A stretch of 64,000 bases of DNA, from NCBI RefSeq assembly GCF_013074385.2, contig NZ_JABEYA020000006.1:124001-188000 (forward strand). The letters run 5' to 3'. Origin of the DNA: Vibrio ostreicida. Lineage in GTDB: Bacteria > Pseudomonadota > Gammaproteobacteria > Enterobacterales > Vibrionaceae. This document shows positions 1 through 7,597 of this stretch, piece after piece (position 1 is the stretch's first letter; each line of letters starts with the position of its first letter). The notes below the pieces were generated by a model. That model was not told the DNA's origin, did not search any database, and was given only the letters and a program-made list of their open reading frames with translations. A program made the translations under genes and the position numbers.

Positions 1-113
1 ATTATCAGTTGACTTAATATGAAAATTGCTGCATTAGCGAAAGATGAAAGGCGACTTGCGAATCTATAAGTGCATGTTATTATTGGGTAAATTAAGTTGC
101 ATATTGGTGCCCA

Positions 114-209
114 ATGGAAATAACGAAACTCAGTGAGTACATGGCGTTTGTTGAGGAACTAGACAAAGATTTTTACCTGTCGCGAGGTCAGTCTCAAGAT
201 TACCAGTAA
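114..209 (+). pseudogene. N-terminal fragment of an FRG-domain protein
   Basis: A 31-codon frame starts at ATG 114 and ends in a segment reading FYLSRGQSQDY, which matches the start of the FRG domain (named for its Phe-Arg-Gly motif; often found in toxin-like or defence proteins). The frame stops at TAA 207-209, nine bases before an inverted-repeat element at 218, and no continuation of the domain is seen beyond that element. I read it as an integron-type gene truncated by an insertion. Assignment rests on one short motif, so it is tentative. Confidence 0.45.
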
Positions 210-217
210 GAAACGAA

Positions 218-325
218 GGGACAGGCACCCTAAGAAACGGGTCATACCTTGGTCGTGGATGGTGGGCTATCGTTGGCATAGATTGCCAATAAGCAACCAC
301 TGAAACTAGAAAAGGTGCCTGTCCC
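218..325. mobile_element. Small non-coding element with 12-bp terminal inverted repeats (MITE-like)
   Basis: GGGACAGGCACC at 218-229 and its exact reverse complement GGTGCCTGTCCC at 314-325 bound a 108-bp stretch with no reading frame. The right end is followed by repeated GTTAACTC units. The same end sequence recurs at 1328-1339, and near-copies bound 9415-9655, so it is a family rather than a single palindrome. Miniature inverted-repeat element or transposon end is inferred; no flanking target duplication is evident. Confidence 0.5.
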
Positions 326-349
326 GTTAACTCTCGTTAACTCCTATAG

Positions 350-478
350 TTAACTCCTGATGCCTTTATCGGTGTTTGGTACGGTGAAGTAAATATCGAG
401 TGGACGGATATAGATGTCTAATTGTGACTTACCGGTATCAACGCCAACATTAATGTTTTGAAGTGTGTTTGTATTCAT
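350..478 (-). pseudogene. IS110-family transposase, N-terminal fragment
   Basis: Read on the minus strand from ATG at 478, 42 codons give MNTNTLQNINVGVDTGKSQ and continue with LDIYIRPL, the conserved start of IS110-family DEDD recombinases (first catalytic Asp in VGVDTGKSQLD). The frame then runs into a stop at 350-352, inside GTTAACTCC repeats next to the small element at 218-325. About nine tenths of the usual ~320-340 aa protein is missing, so the IS is dead. It was too short for the usual ORF cut-off. Confidence 0.65.
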
Positions 479-676
479 AATAAGCTAACTCTTGCTTGCA
501 AATGCGGGCTCGAGACCCAGAAGACTATTCGAGTGTGGTGCTTGGAGTTCTATCTGACGTTCGTACTTGTTATCGGTCTCTCGATAGAGGAGCCATCATT
601 TAATCGAACTATCAGATAGAAGAACTTTAGTTGCAGCTAAAGTCTGGGTCTCACCTTACCCGATTGGAGTGCTTAT
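479..676 (-). mobile_element. Non-coding left end of the IS110-family element, possible bridge-RNA region
   Basis: About 200 bp without a gene lies directly upstream of the IS110 transposase start and stops against an attC site. It has several short self-complementary segments, for example ACTTTAGTTGCAGCTAAAGT at 625-644 and two copies of CTATC(A/T)GA-type arms near 551 and 610. IS110 elements are known to carry a structured RNA guiding target choice in a non-coding end next to the recombinase gene. That this stretch is such an RNA locus is inference from position and self-complementarity. Confidence 0.35.
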
Positions 677-678
677 TA

Positions 679-804
679 TCCATACAAGGGTTTAAGGCAG
701 ATTCCCAACGCTTGGCATTTTCGGTTTGATTCAACTTTAGTGTTTACGGCACAATGGTTTAGGTAGGGTGGTGGCGTTGCTCACTACTTAATGCGGCGTT
801 AGGC
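679..804 (+). repeat. Integron attC site, left end apparently altered by the IS110 element
   Basis: The segment has the form of a Vibrio attC: imperfect self-complementarity, an AATGCGGC arm and a terminal R' core GTTAGGC at 798-804. The matching R'' core expected at the left end (GCCTAAC type) is not found; the site begins abruptly at about 679 where the IS110 end stops. One group of IS110-family elements is known to insert specifically into attC sites, which would explain the junction. The downstream cassette gene starts 40 bp later. Confidence 0.6.
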
Positions 805-844
805 TCACTTTCAATATCAGTAAGCATTGGAGATTATTTGAAGT

Positions 845-1309
845 ATGGAATTTCCGTCAGAGTTGTTTGGTAGTGTTTGGCATACAACCAGCTTAGAGCG
901 TTATTCAAGGATAGTCGGTGATGGTTGTATTAAAGCTAATCCTGACATTCCTGATAGCGAGCGCTGGGGAACGAACTTAGGTGAACAGCACTTTCCATTT
1001 GTACGCTCACAAGGTGGCATAAGTGTTTTTGATTTTCGTGATTTTGACGCTGATGCAACAGATTGGGCTACGTTTGTTCCATGTCGAACAGAGTGGCAAA
1101 GTGCTGTTTGGATTGAGGTTGATATATCAAAGTTAGGTGACAGCTTTAAATCTGCTCAATCTATTCGTGAGTTGTGGCATGAAGTGAACTCTACGCGTAA
1201 GTTTATTACTCAAATAGAAGGCGCTGTTATAGGTTCAATACCAACATTGGCATTCAAGCAGGTATTGGTTTACGACACCCAAAAGTCATCTTTTAGCACG
1301 TTAGCCTAA
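845..1309 (+). CDS. Integron cassette protein of unknown function (154 aa)
   Basis: The gene lies directly behind the attC core at 798-804. Its stop codon TAA (1307-1309) is embedded in a GCCTAAC box (1304-1310), the R'' core of the next attC, which is the classical cassette layout. GGAG about 13 bases upstream supports ATG 845. The protein is soluble, with no signal peptide or membrane segment; it has a conserved-looking start (VWHTTSLERYSRI) and an aromatic, acidic middle (VFDFRDFDADATDWATF). The start recalls DarT-like or ADP-ribosyltransferase-like cassette proteins that open with a short HxT motif, but I cannot confirm this. Confidence 0.75.
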   Translation: MEFPSELFGSVWHTTSLERYSRIVGDGCIKANPDIPDSERWGTNLGEQHFPFVRSQGGISVFDFRDFDADATDWATFVPCRTEWQSAVWIEVDISKLGDSFKSAQSIRELWHEVNSTRKFITQIEGAVIGSIPTLAFKQVLVYDTQKSSFSTLA

Positions 1310-1327
1310 CAATAAATTTAAAGAAAA
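1304..1327 (+). repeat. Left remnant of an attC site (R'' core GCCTAAC)
   Basis: GCCTAAC at 1304-1310 is a consensus attC R'' core, but the rest of the palindrome and the R' core are absent. The sequence passes instead into a GGTGCCTGTCCC end (1328-1339) and an IS3 remnant. The cassette boundary was therefore destroyed by insertion. Confidence 0.5.
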
Positions 1328-1339
1328 GGTGCCTGTCCC
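1328..1339 (+). repeat. Element end GGTGCCTGTCCC
   Basis: Identical to the right end of the element at 218-325 and likewise followed by repeated GTTAACT units. It marks the junction between the broken attC site and the IS3-family transposase fragment. Confidence 0.45.
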
Positions 1340-1367
1340 GTTAACTTTTCGCCGTTAACTTTTCAAT

Positions 1368-1610
1368 ATGGAAGTGAGCATGAGCAGAAAAGGAAACGGC
1401 CATGATAATACGGTCGCGGAAAGCTTCTTTTCACTATTGAAGAAGGATCGAGTAAAACGGAAAATCTACAAAACCCGTGATGAAGCGCGCTCTGAAATAT
1501 TTGATTATATCGAGTGTTTCTACAATCCGAGAAGAAATCATGGTACTAATTGTGGGCTGTCACCTAATGACTATGAAAGACAGTACTTTCAGAAGCTTGA
1601 GAGTGTCTAG
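1368..1610 (+). pseudogene. IS3-family transposase (OrfB, integrase core), C-terminal fragment
   Basis: The 80-residue frame carries the end of an IS3-family DDE integrase domain: MSRKGNGHDN..AESFFSLLK, which includes the catalytic Glu, then IFDYIECFYNPRRNHG and LSPNDYE. Full OrfB proteins are about 280 aa, so the first two thirds, with both catalytic Asp residues, are missing. The ATG is only an internal methionine. The TAG region at 1608-1625 may include the right inverted repeat of the IS. The element cannot transpose itself. Confidence 0.85.
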
Positions 1611-1680
1611 AGTTCTGGGGTCTTACCAATTCCCCTGTTCTTATATCATTAAAATATATACTATTAATTCAATTGATTAA

Positions 1681-2056
1681 TTGTAATAGATACAATTTCG
1701 TCTAGATAAATTCGAAAAAATAATATTGTACATACCAATGGCAAGCTTGTTCCTTAACGTGATTCAATTAAACTGATTTCCGTAAACTTATGAAATTAAT
1801 GAGTTTTAATTTCTTTTCTGTTTTTGTTAGATCAATATCACAAGTGTTAATTTGGATTATTGTTTTAAGAATCAAAGTGAATGTGACATATTGTAATTAA
1901 CCAAGGACTATCTTTTTATAGATACGCCTTAATATCTTCTGTTTTTAGGTTTGATATTCCGTTAATAATTAGCGGTCAGTGTTTTCTATATGTTTTAAGT
2001 TTATTTAAAATGGGTTATAAACCCACTTCATTTTTAATGTTATGGAAGTATTTTAA
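1681..2056 (+). promoter_or_regulatory. AT-rich leader and presumed promoter of the cycloserine-like operon
   Basis: About 380 bp of very AT-rich DNA without a gene precedes the operon. A perfect inverted repeat TGGGTTATAAACCCA lies at 2011-2025, about 31 bp before the first start codon, and could be an operator or a leader hairpin. A TGGAAG purine run at 2043-2048 is the only ribosome-binding candidate. I could not assign a convincing -35/-10 pair. Confidence 0.4.
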
Positions 2057-2884
2057 ATGTCCTTTCAAATTATATGCTCTCAAGGCCGTGTCGGAGATAG
2101 GTCTGATCGAATGCTAGAAGGTGCAAAACTGACAGCTGAGAAACTAGCTCAAAAGTATGAGACTACACCGAACTATATTGGCAAGAGATCGCCTGCTAAA
2201 AACGATGATTGGAGTGTAGCCCTACCTGAAGCAGGAAAAACGCTTGATCAATTGCAGAGTGAGCTGTCTCGATGTCTATCAAACAGTAACGTCCCTGTTA
2301 TCTTTGCCTCAAATACCTGCTCTGCAAGCCTAGCAACGCTCCCTGTTGTTGCCTCTAGCTATCCAGATGTCAAAGTCTTGTGGATTGATGCACATAGCGA
2401 CTTCAACACACCGGAGACAACAGAAAGTGGCTACCTTGGAGGCATGGTGCTAGCAGCAACCTGTGGGCTGTGGGATAGCGGCTACGGAATGGGCGTTAAC
2501 GCCAATAACGTTGCTTTAATTGGTGTTCATGACATCGACGAAGAAGAGCTTAGCAATGTTAATTCCGCTGGAGTATTGCACATACCACCAGCCGAACTGA
2601 CTCCAGATTCGGTTGTTAATTTCATTGGAGACTCCAAAGTTTGGATACACGTAGATTGGGATGTTATGGACCCGGGTCAGATCTCAGCTGACTTCAAAGT
2701 CGAAGGTGGGCTGAAGTTTGCTCAGTTATTAGAACTTTTCAAATCACTACCTAGTGCTCAAATTATGGGATTAGAACTTGCTGAGTTTTGCGCTGACAGT
2801 CATTTATCAACAGCTAACTCAGAAGGACTTGATCTAATCTCTCAAGCAGTGGATTCCCTATTCAAACAGAATAAGGACTCTTAA
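2057..2884 (+). CDS. dcsB: Arginase-family N-hydroxy-arginine amidinohydrolase, DcsB-like (hydroxyurea-forming)
   Basis: The 275-aa protein has the arginase Mn-binding motifs DAHSD (111-115) and HVDWDVMDP (D200, D202), plus a retained Glu in GLELAEF (E243). Two changes stand out. The usual GGDHS motif reads SNTCS, putting Cys88 where arginase has a metal-binding His. The SGNLHG segment reads SGYLGG, so the catalytic general acid/base His is Gly128. Both changes are reported for DcsB, which hydrolyses N-omega-hydroxy-L-arginine to hydroxyurea and ornithine but not arginine. It is first in a six-gene operon with DcsA-, DcsD- and DcsG-like genes. Function is inferred by family and context, with good support. 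Confidence 0.85.
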   Translation: MSFQIICSQGRVGDRSDRMLEGAKLTAEKLAQKYETTPNYIGKRSPAKNDDWSVALPEAGKTLDQLQSELSRCLSNSNVPVIFASNTCSASLATLPVVASSYPDVKVLWIDAHSDFNTPETTESGYLGGMVLAATCGLWDSGYGMGVNANNVALIGVHDIDEEELSNVNSAGVLHIPPAELTPDSVVNFIGDSKVWIHVDWDVMDPGQISADFKVEGGLKFAQLLELFKSLPSAQIMGLELAEFCADSHLSTANSEGLDLISQAVDSLFKQNKDS

Positions 2885-2886
2885 TA

Positions 2887-3654
2887 ATGAAAACCATCGA
2901 AAGCTATCTATATGAATGCCATAAAACTCTTCTCACGCATGCAGAGCTCCTACCAAAGTTGGATGAATTATCAGAGTGGAAAAAAGAAGCATGGGAAGAA
3001 TTCAGCTCTAGAGTCAGTTCGCCAGAATTTCCCTGTTTGTTTAGTAAAAGAGCATGGAGCTCTAAATCCATCCATTTGCTGTTTTGTGATGCGGATGAAC
3101 ACAATGGTTACTATCAGTTTTTGCATGGCTTAATCGCTTACACAGACATGATAAATGCCACTCCAGTCAACAAGCGCATGTTTTCGCCATTAGTCGTTTT
3201 CTTTGCCCCTGACATCTCGCCTTCCTTGTCTGGGCATAAGCTAGGTTGGGACATTCTTAACTGGACTCACCAGCACGACATCAATGAGTGGCCAAGCCAT
3301 GTGCCTAGAGAACCCGAATCATCAGAGTGGACTTATTGCTTTAATGGCGTCGAGTTGTTTATCAACATGAGCACGAATCAACATCATCAACTTAAAAATA
3401 GGAATCTAGGCTCGCATCTTAACTTCGTAGTTAACGCGAGAGAAATCTTTGACATTGTCGCCAATGGAGAAACCAAAGGTGGAAGACAGGCCAGAGAACG
3501 CATTCGAAGTCGCGTAAAAAATTACAATGATGGTCTTATGCCAACTGAACTTGGCTTTTATGGTGACGAAGAGAACCTAGAGTGGCGACAGTATCAGTTG
3601 CAAGAAACCAATGTTCCTAGACCGAGTCAGTGTCCGTTCAAATCAAACAAATAA
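2887..3654 (+). CDS. dcsA: YqcI/YcgG-family protein, DcsA-like (probable haem-dependent arginine N-hydroxylase)
   Basis: The 255-aa protein shows the pattern of the YqcI/YcgG family: EFPC (47-50), an aromatic central segment with WP...P (135-140), WTYCFNG (148-154), an IR..V..Y region (206-213), EWRQYQL (232-238) and a C-terminal CPF (249-251). DcsA of the D-cycloserine pathway, a haem protein needed to make N-hydroxy-L-arginine, belongs to this family, as do other natural-product N-hydroxylases. The gene begins 2 bp after the DcsB-like stop, suggesting coupled translation. Its substrate would feed the DcsB-like enzyme. I cannot identify the haem ligand by eye. Confidence 0.72.
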   Translation: MKTIESYLYECHKTLLTHAELLPKLDELSEWKKEAWEEFSSRVSSPEFPCLFSKRAWSSKSIHLLFCDADEHNGYYQFLHGLIAYTDMINATPVNKRMFSPLVVFFAPDISPSLSGHKLGWDILNWTHQHDINEWPSHVPREPESSEWTYCFNGVELFINMSTNQHHQLKNRNLGSHLNFVVNAREIFDIVANGETKGGRQARERIRSRVKNYNDGLMPTELGFYGDEENLEWRQYQLQETNVPRPSQCPFKSNK

Positions 3655-3669
3655 TGAGAGAGAAAGCTA

Positions 3670-4659
3670 ATGACTTTGTACAACTCAATAACTGAAATCG
3701 TTGGAGGTACTCCTATCGTCAAACTTAACAACTTAGCTCCCAAAGGAGTTGAGGTATACGTAAAAGTGGAATCTTTCAACCCGGGAGGCTCTGTAAAAGA
3801 CAGACTTGCGCTCTCAATCGTTTTGGATGCAGAGGCAAAGGGTCAGCTCAAGAAAGGTGACACGATCATTGAGTGCACCTCGGGCAACGTTGGGATCGCC
3901 TTTGCTATGGTAGCCGCATCAAGAGGCTACAAGTTTATTGCCGTGATGGGCGACGGGTACTCACTAGAGCGCAGAAAATTAATTCGAGCATACGGCGGAG
4001 AAGTCATTTTATTTCCGAGTGAACAAGGTAGTAGCGGTGGAAATCGAATCGCAGATCAACTTGCTGAAGAAAATGGTTGGTTTAGACCTCGTCAGTTCGA
4101 TAACCCTGCCAACCCTGCCTATCACCGTGAGACTACGGCGAGCGAAATACTCAGTGATTTCGCTGGGAAACGGTTGGACTATTTTGTTACTGGATTTGGT
4201 ACAAGCGGAACTCTTACAGGTATTGGACAGATGCTTAAGCTAGCTCGACCTCACGTAGAGATTGTCGTACCTGAGCCTAAAGGCGCTCGTATTCTGGCAA
4301 AAAATCAGTGGACGGTTCACCCAGTTCAGGGATGGACACCGGATTTTGTACCAAGTGTTCTTGATGAAAATGTGGTGGATAACCTCGTCGTAATCGATGG
4401 CAACAAAGGAATCACTACTGCACGAGATTTAGCCCGACATGAAGGGATTCTTGTTGGTATTTCCGCAGGGGCGACCGTAGCGACAGCGTTAGAGCTTGCT
4501 AAGACTGCCCCTGAAGGAAGCGTCATATTGGCTATGGCACCTGATACCGGAGAGAGATATTTATCAACAGAGCTATTTGGTGATCTTGGAAATGAAGGAA
4601 CGGATAGCGGCATTACCACATGGAGTGAAACTCGAGCTACTGCTGGGTGTGACACGTAA
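3670..4659 (+). CDS. dcsD: O-acetylserine sulfhydrylase-fold PLP enzyme, DcsD-like (O-ureidoserine synthase candidate)
   Basis: The 329-aa protein is a fold-type II PLP enzyme: NPGGSVKDR (Lys43 binds PLP), GTSGT (178-182, phosphate loop), RQFDNPANP, and PDTGERYLST near the end. The substrate loop normally PTSGNTG reads CTSGNVG (69-75), and the loop normally MPxxxSxERR reads MGDGYSLERR. These changes sit where a cysteine synthase grips its substrate, so a different nucleophile is plausible. DcsD joins O-acetyl-L-serine with hydroxyurea. Start ATG has GAGAGAAAG upstream; spacing to the previous gene is 15 bp. A plain cysteine synthase is the main alternative. Confidence 0.75.
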   Translation: MTLYNSITEIVGGTPIVKLNNLAPKGVEVYVKVESFNPGGSVKDRLALSIVLDAEAKGQLKKGDTIIECTSGNVGIAFAMVAASRGYKFIAVMGDGYSLERRKLIRAYGGEVILFPSEQGSSGGNRIADQLAEENGWFRPRQFDNPANPAYHRETTASEILSDFAGKRLDYFVTGFGTSGTLTGIGQMLKLARPHVEIVVPEPKGARILAKNQWTVHPVQGWTPDFVPSVLDENVVDNLVVIDGNKGITTARDLARHEGILVGISAGATVATALELAKTAPEGSVILAMAPDTGERYLSTELFGDLGNEGTDSGITTWSETRATAGCDT

Positions 4660-4691
4660 TCTCACTCAATACTAATTAAAGGAATGAGCGT

Positions 4692-5870
4692 ATGGAAAAG
4701 CGAATATCGTTAAGTGTTTTGGCTCTGGTTATGTTCAGCGTGACCTATTCTGTGAATCTTCAGGCTCCGCTTTATAGCCTCTACGCCGAAAATAGTAATA
4801 TGGGTACTGCGGCTTTAACCGTGGCCTTTGCAGCTTATGTATTGGGGCTTTTACCTACTTTGTTCTTATTGGGTGGTATATCAAACAAGGTAGGCCGAAA
4901 GCAGCCGATATTCATTGCCTTAGTTTTGAGCGTTGGTGCAACAGCGCTCCTAGTCGTGCAGCCAAACTGGAACTCCTTATTCATTGCAAGACTGTTATTA
5001 GGTGTCGCTACTGCGTTAACCACCACTTCCGTCTCTGCGTATATTTATGATCTTATCGACGAAGAAGAACTGAAGTTTGGCACTTTGCTTGTTGCTGCCT
5101 CCACATCAATTGGCTTTGGTAGTGGTGCGCTTGCAACCAGCACGAGTCTAAGTGTGACTGGAGTGACTGTGCTGCCCTACAGTTACCTAAGCCTATTTTT
5201 ACTGGTTCCTATCCTGATGGTATTGCTTTCCCGACTACCTATCAATCAAATCATCAAGCCAGATCTTAAGATCATCACTTCACCTTGCTTTCCCCCCAAT
5301 ACATGGACCTATGGCTTGGGGATGATGATGGCATGGGCAACTACAGGCATGGTAATCGCTATCGTACCGGTTCTATTAAGTGAAATCGCATTTAGTGACT
5401 GGACGGGTATGATGGTTTTCCTTTCAATCTGTACCGGCTTTTTTATACAGCACATTGCTAAGCGTATACCTTCAAGTGTAAGCCTGATTTGTGGGTGCTT
5501 TTTGACACTAATAGGCTTTGGTCTCATAGCATTTGGATACCATCAGAAGTCAATTACGATAATTCTGATCGGGGCATCTTGCACAAGTCTCTCGAGCTAC
5601 GGGCTCACATACATGGCTGCCCTATTTAAGTTCACAAGCAATCACAGCCTTGATAAGGCCCGTGCTACAGCAGGTATGTATATATATTCCTATATTGGTT
5701 TTTCTATACCTGTAATCACTTCAGGTCTAGTGGCGCAGCGCTTTGGGAATTGGATAGCGATGATGACTTTCCTATCACTTTTACTCGCTATTAGTTTCGT
5801 CATAGGGTTTGGCAAGCTGATAGAGATAAGAAACAAAAAACAAGCTCCCTTGATTAAAGCTAGGAACTAA
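4692..5870 (+). CDS. MFS transporter, probable exporter or self-resistance pump of the cluster
   Basis: The 392-aa protein is very hydrophobic with about 12 predicted membrane helices. The loop between helices 2 and 3 reads GGISNKVGRKQP, a form of MFS motif A (GxxxDRxGRR type). A TTTSVSAYIYDL segment follows in helix 4. An AAAGGAATGAG ribosome-binding region precedes ATG 4692. It sits 32 bp after the DcsD-like gene and 9 bp before the dehydrogenase, in one operon. Export of the small amino-acid-like product, giving self-protection, is inferred from context. It is not related by sequence to any resistance protein I can name. Confidence 0.8.
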   Translation: MEKRISLSVLALVMFSVTYSVNLQAPLYSLYAENSNMGTAALTVAFAAYVLGLLPTLFLLGGISNKVGRKQPIFIALVLSVGATALLVVQPNWNSLFIARLLLGVATALTTTSVSAYIYDLIDEEELKFGTLLVAASTSIGFGSGALATSTSLSVTGVTVLPYSYLSLFLLVPILMVLLSRLPINQIIKPDLKIITSPCFPPNTWTYGLGMMMAWATTGMVIAIVPVLLSEIAFSDWTGMMVFLSICTGFFIQHIAKRIPSSVSLICGCFLTLIGFGLIAFGYHQKSITIILIGASCTSLSSYGLTYMAALFKFTSNHSLDKARATAGMYIYSYIGFSIPVITSGLVAQRFGNWIAMMTFLSLLLAISFVIGFGKLIEIRNKKQAPLIKARN

Positions 5871-5879
5871 AGAGGTTAC

Positions 5880-6620
5880 ATGTCAGATTCTCAGATTTCG
5901 CTCATCACAGGAGCTAACAAAGGCATTGGTTTTGAAATTGCTAAGCAGCTTGGTAATGCAGGCCACAAAGTACTTCTTGCTGGTAGAAATGTGCCAGCAA
6001 CCAAACAAGCCGTCGCCGACTTGAAAGAGCAAGGTATTGATGCTTATTGCTTGCCAATGGATATCACTAACCATGAGTCAATTGAACAAGCAGCTAGTCA
6101 TGTTGAAAGTATGTTTGGAAAGCTAGACATACTAATTAACAACGCCGCTATAAGAGTGGAAGAGTATGGCAAGCTTCCTTCTGAACAACCTCTCGCGCAA
6201 TGGTGGGAAACTTTTAATACAAATTTGTTTGGCGCAGTGAGTGTAACATGCAGTTTCTTGCCTTTAATTAAGCGCTCAAAGGCCGGGAAAATTCTCAATG
6301 TATCGAGTCTTTTGGGCTCGATAACCCTACATAGTGATCGTACTTCATACACTTATTCTGACGAGTTCAAATCTTTACCAGCCTACAGTGCTTCAAAAAG
6401 CGCTTTAAATTCTTGGACAGCTCATCTTGCCTATGAGCTTCGAGAGACTTCGATCACTGTTAATAGTGTCCACCCAGGTTATACGAAAACTGATTTGAAC
6501 GATGGCGATGGTGTTTTTACACCAGAGGAAGGCGCTATCACTGCGATTGAAATTGCGCTTGATACTGAGAATGCAATGAGTGGTCAGTTTGTTCATATGA
6601 AATCCGTTCTCCCGTGGTAG
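5880..6620 (+). CDS. Short-chain dehydrogenase/reductase (SDR), cluster-specific
   Basis: The 246-aa protein is a classical SDR: TGANKGIG (13-20, NAD(P) binding), LINNAA, a catalytic Ser in NVSSLLGS, and YSASK with catalytic Tyr and Lys. An AGAGGTTAC ribosome site precedes ATG 5880. The known Streptomyces D-cycloserine cluster has no such enzyme, so it either tailors the product or supplies a precursor. It is tightly placed between transporter and ATP-grasp genes (9 and 16 bp). The closest general resemblance is to carbonyl-reductase-type SDRs with the HPGYTKTDL segment. Substrate unknown. Confidence 0.85.
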   Translation: MSDSQISLITGANKGIGFEIAKQLGNAGHKVLLAGRNVPATKQAVADLKEQGIDAYCLPMDITNHESIEQAASHVESMFGKLDILINNAAIRVEEYGKLPSEQPLAQWWETFNTNLFGAVSVTCSFLPLIKRSKAGKILNVSSLLGSITLHSDRTSYTYSDEFKSLPAYSASKSALNSWTAHLAYELRETSITVNSVHPGYTKTDLNDGDGVFTPEEGAITAIEIALDTENAMSGQFVHMKSVLPW

Positions 6621-6636
6621 TAAAAGGAATAGTTAA

Positions 6637-7557
6637 ATGAACGCAAAAAAGAAGGTCGCCTTAATATCTGATAGCGATAGTCTGTCAGTCGACTACGATA
6701 TGCCTTTAATCACAGATGCATTTAAGAACACTGAAGTTCAAGCAGATGTGGTTTTTTGGGACGAGTCAAACCCTGACTGGTCTATGTATGACGCAGTCGT
6801 GTTACGTTCACCGTGGACTTACATGGAGAAAATACAGCCATTTATTGAGTTCTGCCAAAACATTGAAAAGAATTCAGTTCTGCTCAACCCTGTGTCGGTT
6901 ATTGAATGGAATTCAAACAAGAGCTATTTGAAGCAACTAGAGGCACAAGGTATTCCAATCGTACCAACTGAAATCATTTACTCAGAAACTGAAATACACC
7001 ATGCATTGGATAGAATTCAGAACTGCGATTGGGATGTTAAGGAGATAGTGATCAAACCCACTATTGGCGCATACTCGTTTGGTGTAGTTCGACTTTCTGT
7101 CGAAGACATCGACAAAATACGCAAACATGTAACCTACTTATTGGAACTCGATAAAGGTGTCATTATTCAACCATATCTTCATACTATAGAAGAGCACGGT
7201 GAAACGAATATGATTTATTTCAATAATACATACTCGCATGCCATAAAAAAGGAGGCTCTACTGTCGCAACATGGAGAGACTAAAACCCCTGATATGGAAT
7301 ATCGCAAAATAAAAGAAGCAAGTGATGAAGAGAAGGCGTTAGCGATTAGGATTTTGAACTTGGCTCAGAGCAGCTTAGGTCTTAGTGAACCACTTTTGTA
7401 CGCAAGGTTAGACTTTATAGAGGATAAAAATGGTCAGCCTCTGTTACTAGAACTTGAGATAACAGAGCCATCATTAAGTCTACCGCTTACCCCTAAGTGT
7501 ACCGATATGTTTGTCCAATCCATTATCAATAGAACGGCATCCTTGAAGTATGACTAA
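6637..7557 (+). CDS. dcsG: ATP-grasp ligase, DcsG-like (cycloserine synthetase candidate)
   Basis: The 306-aa protein matches the plan of the DcsG group of ATP-grasp enzymes: an N-terminal segment with VVLRSPWTYMEKIQPF, LLNPVSVIEWNSNKSYL leading into IPIVPTE, then VIKPTIGAYSFGV (ATP-binding Lys and loop), IIQPYL, and an acidic YARLDFIE...LLLELEITEPSL end that should bind Mg-ATP. DcsG closes O-ureido-D-serine to D-cycloserine. It is the last gene of the operon, followed by a hairpin at 7598. Similar ATP-grasp proteins occur outside cycloserine clusters, so the call depends on neighbours as well as sequence. Confidence 0.75.
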   Translation: MNAKKKVALISDSDSLSVDYDMPLITDAFKNTEVQADVVFWDESNPDWSMYDAVVLRSPWTYMEKIQPFIEFCQNIEKNSVLLNPVSVIEWNSNKSYLKQLEAQGIPIVPTEIIYSETEIHHALDRIQNCDWDVKEIVIKPTIGAYSFGVVRLSVEDIDKIRKHVTYLLELDKGVIIQPYLHTIEEHGETNMIYFNNTYSHAIKKEALLSQHGETKTPDMEYRKIKEASDEEKALAIRILNLAQSSLGLSEPLLYARLDFIEDKNGQPLLLELEITEPSLSLPLTPKCTDMFVQSIINRTASLKYD

Positions 7558-7597
7558 GATCATCAAAGCCCCTCGAATGAGGCAATGTAAATCAGAT

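Noticed and set aside
4326-4655. 109-aa frame opposite the DcsD-like gene
   Set aside because: It is antisense to a well-supported enzyme and shows only mirrored composition.
3670-4659. Simple cysteine synthase (CysK/CysM) annotation
   Set aside because: The fold matches, but the altered substrate loops and the neighbours DcsB-, DcsA- and DcsG-like make a DcsD-like role more likely. Kept as the main alternative.
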